From Polaromonas sp. SP1 (GTDB taxonomy: Bacteria; Pseudomonadota; Gammaproteobacteria; Burkholderiales; Burkholderiaceae_C): 64,000 nt of DNA. Position numbers and translations under genes: made by a program. Shown one piece after another: positions 56,962-64,000 of the stretch; position 1 is the stretch's first letter, and each line of letters opens with the position of its first letter. The DNA is taken from positions 4,258,501-4,322,500 of the forward strand of contig NZ_CP031013.1 in assembly GCF_003711205.1 (NCBI RefSeq), written 5' to 3'. Below the pieces are notes generated by a model. That model saw only the letters and a program-made list of their open reading frames with translations. It made no database searches and was not told the origin of the DNA.

Positions 56962-57522
56962 GCGCTGCGGCCCTCATGGGCCGCCCGACTCCCTTGCAAC
57001 CCTGGATGAGGGCTTGCCCGCGTTTTCACCCCCTTCGGCACCCCGGCGCCAACGATTTGCCGCCTTTTTCCGGCGCGTAGTCCCGCGTCCCGGGCTCCTG
57101 CTCACCCTCTTTGTGACGTGAATCCAACGGATTCAGGTGCCATTGAGACGCCTGACCGGCTTCTCGTGAAATCGCTCACGGTATTAATACTTGAAATAAA
57201 AATTCTGTGAGAAGTGAGACAAAAAGAAACTGGATAGCTATAGAAAACTGATAAATAGTTACATCCAGACTCATTTTTGATGCGTACTCACAGAGCCATA
57301 GAAGCTTTTGCGCATAGGAATGCCGTGACATTTTTTGCAAAAAATCAATCCAATCAAGACGTTACAACAAATTCGTGTGGTATTTCTTACCTATAGCGAG
57401 GGGTACATGGGAAAATCCTGCGAACTAATTACATTCCATCCACCAAAAAGCACACATTCTTACAAATAGCGCTTAAGCACCCATTTTGAGACGTGGTGCA
57501 ACTGAGTTTGAAAAAAAATCAG
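56962..57522. other. Gene-free region with AT-rich right half
   Basis: About 560 bp without a supported gene. A GC-rich hairpin (56967-56984) is at the left. From about 57180 to 57480 the base composition turns AT-rich, clearly unlike the rest of the window. No tRNA, transposase fragment or convincing promoter could be identified; several TTGAAA/TATAAT-like words occur but not at proper spacing. Confidence 0.6.
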
Positions 57523-58002
57523 ATGAATACCGCAACACACCGTGGCCTGAAAAGCAGTTTGGCACTGCGCCTGTGGGCATTGGCGATGACGCTCATGCTG
57601 TCCTTCGGTGTGTCTGCGCAGACGGCGCCTTCCGCCGATGCTGCCATCGCCGTTGCCGAGCAATGGCTCACCCTGGCAGATGCCGACCAGGGCGGTGCGA
57701 TGTGGGACCAGAGCTTTACGTTTATGAAGGAAAAGGTCGACCGTCCTTTCTGGATCAACCACGTCGCCACGAAAACCAGCACGCTGGGCCAGAAAGCAGC
57801 ACCGCGCGTCTGGTCTGCGATGGAGCACGACATCAACAAGCCCGGAATTCCTCCAGGTGAATACGCCAGCGTCACCTTTATCGCCCCGTTTTCCAAGGGC
57901 CGCGGCTGGGAAAAAGTCGCCGTTTACTGGAACAAGGACCGCTGGGTTCCCGTGGGCTACATGTACGGCGCGCTCTCCGCCGGCGCACAGCCTCCCAGGT
58001 GA
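57523..58002 (+). CDS. Exported DUF4019 protein
   Basis: 159 residues from the ATG at 57523; an in-frame GTG lies further up at 57493. A signal peptide covers about 1-32 (LALRLWALAMTLMLSFGVSAQ). The mature part fits DUF4019: AEQWLTLADADQGGAMWDQS at the start, then PGEYASVTFIAPFSKGRGWEK and WVPVGYMYG at the end. Function unknown. It lies 41 bp before the adhesin gene in the same direction, so it may be co-transcribed. Confidence 0.8.
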   Translation: MNTATHRGLKSSLALRLWALAMTLMLSFGVSAQTAPSADAAIAVAEQWLTLADADQGGAMWDQSFTFMKEKVDRPFWINHVATKTSTLGQKAAPRVWSAMEHDINKPGIPPGEYASVTFIAPFSKGRGWEKVAVYWNKDRWVPVGYMYGALSAGAQPPR

Positions 58003-58043
58003 CCTGCTGCAAGCCCGGCGAACCATTTGAACCGTAGTCAAAA

Positions 58044-61000
58044 ATGAATAAGTTTTACCGAACCGTCTATAGCGAGCTTCTGGGCACCTGGGTTGCCGTA
58101 TCAGAAATATCGAGTGCGCGAGGTAAACGCAGCGGCTCCAAAGTCTCCGCCGTCGCGGCAGCGGCAATTCTTGGGGCAGCGGCGCTGGTTTCACCCGGTG
58201 CCCGAGCCAGTTTTATTGGCACAAGTGCCACTGTTGGGCAAATCACCGGCGGGGCAGGTGCAACGGGTATTGCCATTGGTACGGGAAATACAGCTGCCAC
58301 CCGGGCGACCGCAACGGCGTCCGGGGGAACGGCTGTCGGTAATGCGGCCGTGGCAACCGGAGATCAATCCAGCGCTTTTGGTAACGGGGCAGACGCTCTG
58401 GGTACAGCCTCCGTCGCCATCGGCAACGGGGCACAGGCCACGAAAGACTATTCCGTAGCTATTGGCAACAATTCGAGCGCGTCCGCAAACAGCGCAACCG
58501 CTATCGGCTCCGGCTCCAAAGCTTCAGGGGCAGGTGCTTACGCCTTGGGCAATGACGCCAACGCCGTCGGCCTGTCTTCCGTCGCCATCGGCGGCGGTAA
58601 TGGCACCGGCACAGGCGGCTCGACCGCGAGCGCAGACCAATCCATTGCGATTGGCCGCAATGCTGTGGTGACGGCGGGCAGCACCGACGCCGTTGCCATC
58701 GGCGGTAGCCTGAACGCAGGCAATGCCGCAACGGCGAGCGCCGCAGAAGCCGTCTCGGTCGGTAAAGGCTCCGTGGCCAGCGGCGGCGCCTCACTCGCAT
58801 CTGGCACAGATGCAACAGCGAGCGCCGCCAGCGCTGTGGCGCTGGGCAAAGCCGCTGTTGCTAGCAACACCAATTCAGTTGCCATTGGCGCCAACGCGGC
58901 GGCCAGCAAGGCAGACAGCGTGGCTCTGGGCTCCAACTCCGCCACCACGGTGGGCGCGCAAACCGGCTACACGGCTTTCGGCATCGTTGCCGCGCAGACC
59001 TCCGCCGGCGAAGTGAACGTCGGCAACCGCACGATCTCGGGCGTGGCGGCCGGTAAAGATGGGACAGATGCCGTCAACGTGACCCAGTTGTCCACGGTGA
59101 CGAGCTCGCTTTCGACCGCTACCGTTTCTCTCTCGACGTCGACATCCACAGGGCTCAGCACCGCGACCTCCGGCATCACCTCGCTGTCCACCGGCCTGAG
59201 TACCACAAACAGTAATGTCACTTCGCTGTCGACTTCAGCCTCGACCGGTATCACATCACTGTCCACCGGACTGAGCACGGCCAACAGCAATATCACTTCA
59301 CTGTCGACCGGTGTCAGCTCGCTGTCCACATCGACATCGACGGGGCTGAGCACCGCCACCAGCCGGATCACGTCCCTGTCTACCGGCCTCAGTACCACAG
59401 ACAGCCGGGTGACGTCGCTGTCTACCGGTCTCAGCTCGCTATCCACATCGACGTCAACTGGTTTGAGCACCGCCACCAGCGGCATTACGTCCCTGTCCAC
59501 GTCCACGTCGACCGGGTTGAGTACCGCCACGAGCAGCATCACCTCGCTGTCGACCTCGACTTCGACCGGCTTGAGCACCGCCACCAGTGGTATCACCTCC
59601 CTGTCCACCGGCCTGGGCTCCCTGTCGACTTCAGCATCTACCGGTCTGAGCACGGCCGATAGCCGCATCACGTCACTGTCGACCTCGACATCAACCGGCC
59701 TGAGCACGGCGACCAGCGGCATTACCTCGCTGTCGACTGGCCTGAGCACGGCGAACAGCAATGTCACGTCGTTGTCCACTTCGACATCGACGGGCTTGAG
59801 CACGGCCACCAGTGGCATTACCTCCTTGTCCACCGGACTGGGCAGCTTGTCGACTTCGACGTCCACAGGCCTGAGCACGGCGACCAGCGGCATTACCTCG
59901 CTGTCCACCGGTCTGAGCACCACGAACAGCAATGTCACTTCGCTGTCCACCTCGACATCGACGGGTCTGAGCACAGCGGCCAGCAGCGTGACGTCGCTGT
60001 CAACTTCGACTTCGACCGGCCTTAGCACAGCGACCAGCGGCATCACGTCCCTTTCCACTGGCCTGAGCACGGCGACCAGCGGCATTACCTCGCTGTCGAC
60101 TGGCCTGAGCACGGCGAACAGCAATGTCACGTCGTTGTCCACTTCGACATCGACGGGCTTGAGCACGGCCACCAGTGGCATTACCTCCCTGTCCACCGGA
60201 CTGGGCAGCTTGTCGACTTCGACGTCAACCGGTTTGAGCACCGCCACCAGCGGGATCACGTCCCTTTCCACTGGCCTGAGCACAGCGACCAGCGGCATCA
60301 CCTCGCTATCCACCGGCCTGAGCACCACGAACAGCAATGTCACGTCACTGTCCACCTCGACATCGACGGGTCTGAGCACGGCCACCAGCGGTATAACTTC
60401 CCTGTCCACCGGACTGGGCAGCTTGTCGACTTCGACGTCAACCGGTTTGAGCACCGCCACCAGCGGCATCACGTCCGTGTCCACGGGCCTGAGCACCGCC
60501 AACAGCAATGTCACATCACTGTCGACCTCAACATCCACCGGGCTGAGCACGGCGACCAGCCGCATCACTTCCCTGTCTACCGGTCTGAGCACCACCGACA
60601 GCCGGGTGACGTCCCTGTCCACAGGTCTGAGCACCACCGACAGCCGGGTGACGTCCCTGTCCACAGGACTGAGTACCACCGACAGTCGGGTGACCTCCCT
60701 GTCTACGTCCACATCGACCGGGCTGAGCACCGCCACGAGCGGTATCACATCCCTGTCCACTGGCCTGAGCACAGCTGCCAGCAGCGTTACCTCGCTGTCC
60801 ACGGGCTTGAGCACCACGAACAGCAATGTCACGTCACTGTCGACCTCAACTTCGACCGGCTTGAGCACCGCCGACAGCCGCATCACATCGCTGTCTACCT
60901 CAACATCCACTGGCCTGAGCACTGCCACCAGTGGCATCACGTCCCTTTCCACTGGCCTGAGCACAGCGACCAGCGGCGTCACCTCGCTGTCCACCGGCCT

Positions 61001-64000
61001 GAGCACCACGAACAGCAATGTCACGTCACTGTCCACCTCGACATCGACGGGTCTGAGCACAGCGGCCAGCAGCGTGACGTCGCTGTCAACTTCGACTTCG
61101 ACCGGCCTGAGCACTGCCACCAGCGGGATCACGTCCCTTTCCACTGGCCTGAGCACAGCGACCAGCGGCATCACCTCGCTATCCACCGGCCTGAGCACCA
61201 CGAACAGCAATGTCACGTCACTGTCCACCTCGACATCGACGGGTCTGAGCACAGCGGCCAGCAGCGTGACGTCGCTGTCAACTTCGACTTCGACCGGCCT
61301 GAGCACTGCCACCAGCGGGATCACGTCCCTTTCCACTGGCCTGAGCACAGCGACCAGCGGCATCACCTCGCTATCCACCGGCCTGAGCACCACGAACAGC
61401 AATGTCACGTCACTGTCCACCTCGACATCGACGGGTCTGAGCACAGCGGCCAGCAGCGTGACGTCGCTGTCAACTTCGACTTCGACCGGCCTGAGCACTG
61501 CCACCAGCGGGATCACGTCCCTTTCCACTGGCCTGAGCACAGCGACCAGCGGCATCACCTCGCTGTCCACCGGCCTGAGCACCACGAACAGCAATGTCAC
61601 GTCGCTCTCGACCTCGACATCGACTGGCCTGAGCACTGCCACCAGCGGGATCACGTCCCTGTCCACTGGACTGGGCAGTTTGTCGACTTCGACGTCCACG
61701 GGCCTGAGCACCGCCGACAGCCGCATCACGTCGCTGTCGACCTCAACTTCGACGGGCTTGAGCACCACAAACAGCAATGTCACGTCGCTGTCGACCTCCG
61801 CGTCAACAGGTATTGGCTCGCTGTCCACCGGTCTGAGTACCGCCGAGAGCGGAATTTCGTCGCTGTCTACCGGCTTTGGCTCTGTTTCCACAGGATTCAG
61901 CTCCATCTCGACGGGCTTCAGCTCGCTGTCAACGTCAACGTCGACCGGCTTTAGCTCCCTGTCTACCGGCCTGAGCACGGCAAACAGCGGCATCTCGTCG
62001 CTGTCTACCGGTTTTAGCTCTGTTTCCACAGGCTTCAGTTCGATCTCGACGGGCTTCAGCTCACTGTCAACGTCAACGTCCACTGGCTTTAGCTCCCTGT
62101 CTACCGGCCTGAGCACGGCAAACAGCGGCATTACGTCGCTTTCCACCGGCCTGGGAAGCTTGTCTACTTCGACGTCCACCGGCCTGAGCACCACGAACAG
62201 CAATGTCACGTCGCTCTCGACCTCGACATCCACCGGGCTGAGCACGGCCACCAGCCGCATCACTTCCCTGTCGACCGGGCTGAGCACCACTGACAGCCGG
62301 GTGACCTCCCTGTCTACGTCCACATCGACTGGCCTGAGCACTGCCACCAGCGGGATCACGTCCCTGTCCACTGGACTGGGCAGTTTGTCGACTTCGACGT
62401 CCACGGGCCTGAGCACCGCCGACAGCCGCATCACGTCGCTGTCGACCTCAACTTCGACGGGCTTGAGCACCACAAACAGCAATGTCACGTCGCTGTCGAC
62501 CTCCGCGTCAACAGGTATTGGCTCGCTGTCCACCGGCCTGAGCACCGCCGAGAGCGGAATTTCGTCGCTGTCTACCGGCTTTGGCTCTGTTTCCACAGGC
62601 TTCAGTTCGATCTCGACGGGCTTCAGCTCCCTGTCAACGTCAACGTCGACTGGCTTTAGCTCTCTGTCTACCGGCCTGAGCACGGCAAACAGCGGCATTA
62701 CGTCGCTTTCCACCGGCCTGGGAAGCTTGTCGACTTCGACATCCACAGGCCTGAGCACGGCAGACAGCAGGACCACGTCCCTGTCCACGTCAACATCGAC
62801 CGGCTTGAGCACTGCGACCAGCAGCGTGACGTCGCTGTCGACCTCGACGTCAACTGGCTTGAGCACTGCCACCAGCCGTATCACCTCCCTGTCTACCGGC
62901 TTGAGCACCACCGACAGCCGGGTGACCTCTCTGTCTACTTCCACGTCGACCGGGCTAAGCACAGCGACCAGCAGCGTGACATCGCTGTCGACTTCGACAT
63001 CCACAGGCCTGAGCACCGCGGCCAGCGGCCTTACATCGCTGTCTACGTCCACGTCGACCGGCTTGAGCACTGCCAGCAGCGGCATAACTTCCCTGTCGAC
63101 GGGTTTGAGCACGACAAACAGCAACGTCACTTCGCTGTCGACCTCGACGTCCACAGGCCTGAGCACGGCGGACAGCAGGATCACCTCGCTGTCCACGTCA
63201 ACATCGACAGGCCTGAGCACCACGAACAGCAATGTCACGTCGCTATCGACCTCCACATCGACCGGCCTGAGTACGGCCACCAGCGGAATCACGTCCCTGT
63301 CCACTGGCCTGAGCACAGCTGCCAGCGGCGTTACGTCGCTGTCCACCGGTCTGAGCACCACCAACAGCAATGTCACTTCGCTGTCGACCTCGACGTCAAC
63401 TGGCTTGAGCACAGCGACAAGCGGCATCACGTCCCTTTCTACCGGCCTGGGCAGCTTGTCGACCTCGACGTCCACAGGCCTGAGCACGGCAGACAGCAGG
63501 ATCACGTCGCTGTCCACGTCAACATCGACCGGCTTGAGCACAGCCACCAGCGGTATCACGTCTCTGTCGACCGGCCTGAGCACGACCAACAGCAATGTCA
63601 CTTCGCTGTCCACCTCGACATCCACAGGTTTGAGCACGGCTGACAGTCGCGTCACCTCGCTGTCTACGTCTACGTCAACAGGCTTGAGCACCGCCACCAG
63701 CGGCATCACGTCTTTGTCGACTGGCCTGAGTACGACCAACAGCAATGTCACGTCGTTGTCCACTTCGACATCGACCGGCTTGAGCACGGCCACCAGCGGC
63801 ATCACTTCTTTGTCTACCGGCCTGAGCACCACTGACAGCCGGGCGACCTCCTTGTCGACTTCGACATCCACTGGCCTTAGCACTGCTGCCAGCGGCATCA
63901 CCTCGCTGTCCACAGGCCTGGGCTCCCTGTCGACCTCGACCTCCACAGGCTTGAGCACCGCCACCAGCGGCATCACATCGCTGTCCACGGGACTGAGCAC
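58044..64000 (+). CDS. Giant trimeric autotransporter adhesin (YadA-like), 3' end beyond the window
   Basis: The reading frame is open from the ATG at 58044 to the window edge, at least 1985 residues. The N-terminus is an extended signal peptide (ESPR): MNKFYRTVYSELLGTWVAVS, then a hydrophobic core and likely cleavage after ARA (55). Residues about 60-310 form a YadA-like head with repeats such as SVAIGNNSSA, ATAIGSGSKA and SVALGSN. A neck GVAAGKDGTDAVNVTQL (about 333-350) joins it to a stalk. The stalk is almost wholly 7- and 11-residue units such as SLSTGLS, TATSGIT and SLSTSTSTGLS. The C-terminal membrane anchor is not in the window. It is a surface fibre for adhesion, autoaggregation or biofilm. 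Confidence 0.93.
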   Translation, partial: MNKFYRTVYSELLGTWVAVSEISSARGKRSGSKVSAVAAAAILGAAALVSPGARASFIGTSATVGQITGGAGATGIAIGTGNTAATRATATASGGTAVGNAAVATGDQSSAFGNGADALGTASVAIGNGAQATKDYSVAIGNNSSASANSATAIGSGSKASGAGAYALGNDANAVGLSSVAIGGGNGTGTGGSTASADQSIAIGRNAVVTAGSTDAVAIGGSLNAGNAATASAAEAVSVGKGSVASGGASLASGTDATASAASAVALGKAAVASNTNSVAIGANAAASKADSVALGSNSATTVGAQTGYTAFGIVAAQTSAGEVNVGNRTISGVAAGKDGTDAVNVTQLSTVTSSLSTATVSLSTSTSTGLSTATSGITSLSTGLSTTNSNVTSLSTSASTGITSLSTGLSTANSNITSLSTGVSSLSTSTSTGLSTATSRITSLSTGLSTTDSRVTSLSTGLSSLSTSTSTGLSTATSGITSLSTSTSTGLSTATSSITSLSTSTSTGLSTATSGITSLSTGLGSLSTSASTGLSTADSRITSLSTSTSTGLSTATSGITSLSTGLSTANSNVTSLSTSTSTGLSTATSGITSLSTGLGSLSTSTSTGLSTATSGITSLSTGLSTTNSNVTSLSTSTSTGLSTAASSVTSLSTSTSTGLSTATSGITSLSTGLSTATSGITSLSTGLSTANSNVTSLSTSTSTGLSTATSGITSLSTGLGSLSTSTSTGLSTATSGITSLSTGLSTATSGITSLSTGLSTTNSNVTSLSTSTSTGLSTATSGITSLSTGLGSLSTSTSTGLSTATSGITSVSTGLSTANSNVTSLSTSTSTGLSTATSRITSLSTGLSTTDSRVTSLSTGLSTTDSRVTSLSTGLSTTDSRVTSLSTSTSTGLSTATSGITSLSTGLSTAASSVTSLSTGLSTTNSNVTSLSTSTSTGLSTADSRITSLSTSTSTGLSTATSGITSLSTGLSTATSGVTSLSTGLSTTNSNVTSLSTSTSTGLSTAASSVTSLSTSTSTGLSTATSGITSLSTGLSTATSGITSLSTGLSTTNSNVTSLSTSTSTGLSTAASSVTSLSTSTSTGLSTATSGITSLSTGLSTATSGITSLSTGLSTTNSNVTSLSTSTSTGLSTAASSVTSLSTSTSTGLSTATSGITSLSTGLSTATSGITSLSTGLSTTNSNVTSLSTSTSTGLSTATSGITSLSTGLGSLSTSTSTGLSTADSRITSLSTSTSTGLSTTNSNVTSLSTSASTGIGSLSTGLSTAESGISSLSTGFGSVSTGFSSISTGFSSLSTSTSTGFSSLSTGLSTANSGISSLSTGFSSVSTGFSSISTGFSSLSTSTSTGFSSLSTGLSTANSGITSLSTGLGSLSTSTSTGLSTTNSNVTSLSTSTSTGLSTATSRITSLSTGLSTTDSRVTSLSTSTSTGLSTATSGITSLSTGLGSLSTSTSTGLSTADSRITSLSTSTSTGLSTTNSNVTSLSTSASTGIGSLSTGLSTAESGISSLSTGFGSVSTGFSSISTGFSSLSTSTSTGFSSLSTGLSTANSGITSLSTGLGSLSTSTSTGLSTADSRTTSLSTSTSTGLSTATSSVTSLSTSTSTGLSTATSRITSLSTGLSTTDSRVTSLSTSTSTGLSTATSSVTSLSTSTSTGLSTAASGLTSLSTSTSTGLSTASSGITSLSTGLSTTNSNVTSLSTSTSTGLSTADSRITSLSTSTSTGLSTTNSNVTSLSTSTSTGLSTATSGITSLSTGLSTAASGVTSLSTGLSTTNSNVTSLSTSTSTGLSTATSGITSLSTGLGSLSTSTSTGLSTADSRITSLSTSTSTGLSTATSGITSLSTGLSTTNSNVTSLSTSTSTGLSTADSRVTSLSTSTSTGLSTATSGITSLSTGLSTTNSNVTSLSTSTSTGLSTATSGITSLSTGLSTTDSRATSLSTSTSTGLSTAASGITSLSTGLGSLSTSTSTGLSTATSGITSLSTGLS
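59090..64000 (+). repeat. Tandem heptad/hendecad-coding repeats of the adhesin stalk
   Basis: About 4.9 kb of units of 21, 33, 42 and 54 bp, that is, 7, 11, 14 (7+7) and 18 (11+7) residues, nearly all beginning SLST. Amino-acid pattern is stricter than DNA identity over most of the array, with synonymous changes among copies, except in the 60966-61641 and 61801/62506 blocks, which are almost identical. Confidence 0.92.
60966..61641 (+). repeat. Near-identical 192-bp tandem repeats
   Basis: The same landmark (GCGACCAGCGGC) recurs at 60966, 61158, 61350 and 61542, exactly 192 bp (64 codons) apart. Each unit is 14+18+18+14 residues. Units differ by only a few bases (for example, GGCGTC against GGCATC in the first copy). 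Confidence 0.9.

Noticed and set aside
56967..56984. A strong terminator after the pseudouridine synthase
   Set aside because: The GCGGCCC/GGGCCGC stem is good, but no T-run follows, so it was mentioned only as a hairpin.
60966..61641. Regular 192-bp spacing as a CRISPR or satellite array
   Set aside because: There are no unique spacers between short repeats. The whole unit repeats and is coding in one frame continuous with the adhesin.
58967..64000. A 1677-residue open frame on the minus strand with PVDVEVDSDV-like repeats
   Set aside because: It is the antisense shadow of the adhesin stalk. Its regularity follows from the repetitive Ser/Thr codons, and the plus-strand frame has ESPR, head, neck and coiled-coil logic that the minus frame lacks.

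Overview
The window is a G+C-rich, gene-dense chromosomal segment, most likely from a Comamonadaceae-type betaproteobacterium (Polaromonas/Rhodoferax-like). The evidence is gene content and order (cysS-accA-tilS-lysC block, ribD-ribE-ribB-ribH-nusB, ybgC-tolQRA, fimT/pilVWX-pilY1-pilE), protein sequence style, and two families of short dispersed palindromic repeats. No plasmid, phage or insertion-sequence genes were seen.

Layout. 1-6.5 kb, minus strand: cysS, an AlkA-like glycosylase, accA, a phytanoyl-CoA-dioxygenase-like gene, tilS, lysC and tRNA-Ser(GCU). 6.8-12.2 kb, plus strand: two exported proteins sharing a C-terminal NTF2-like domain (one an L,D-transpeptidase), a periplasmic and a cytosolic cyclophilin, lpxH and mtfA. 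12.4-15.3 kb: an exported unknown, an ECF sigma factor and its membrane partner, which carries a Pro/Ala linker and ankyrin repeats. 15.4-23.2 kb, minus: a hemolysin-III protein, a large DUF349 protein and a giant DUF748 envelope protein. 23.2-27 kb: a structured non-coding stretch, a membrane-anchored lytic transglycosylase, a ZTP-type riboswitch with glyA, then nrdR. 27-34 kb: a full minor-pilin/PilY1 operon. 34-42 kb: riboflavin genes, nusB, an aminotransferase, ybgC and tolQRA. 42-48 kb: dnaE (minus), trhO and egtB. 48-53 kb: a stress/redox cluster (pirin, OsmC, flavodoxin, DoxX, pirin) divergent from a LysR regulator. 53-57 kb: an FAD amine-oxidase-like protein, gluQ, trmB and a pseudouridine synthase. 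57-64 kb: an AT-rich gap, a DUF4019 protein and the 5' part of a very large trimeric autotransporter adhesin that runs off the window.

How it works together. Much of the window is housekeeping: translation (cysS, tilS, tRNA-Ser, gluQ, trmB, trhO), replication (dnaE), one-carbon and cofactor supply (glyA, rib genes), and envelope upkeep (lpxH, tolQRA, transpeptidase, transglycosylase, DUF748). The accessory, surface-facing parts are the type IV pilus cluster and the adhesin.

Most interesting: the adhesin stalk, built almost entirely from 7- and 11-residue Ser/Thr-rich modules with recently duplicated 192-bp tandem units; an unassigned structured RNA candidate with its own terminator at about 23.31-23.6 kb; ten copies of a roughly 55-bp double-hairpin repeat, half of them inside or touching coding sequence; a GTP-cyclohydrolase-II-like domain that has lost its zinc cysteines; and a regular C-x12-C triple repeat at the end of PilY1.
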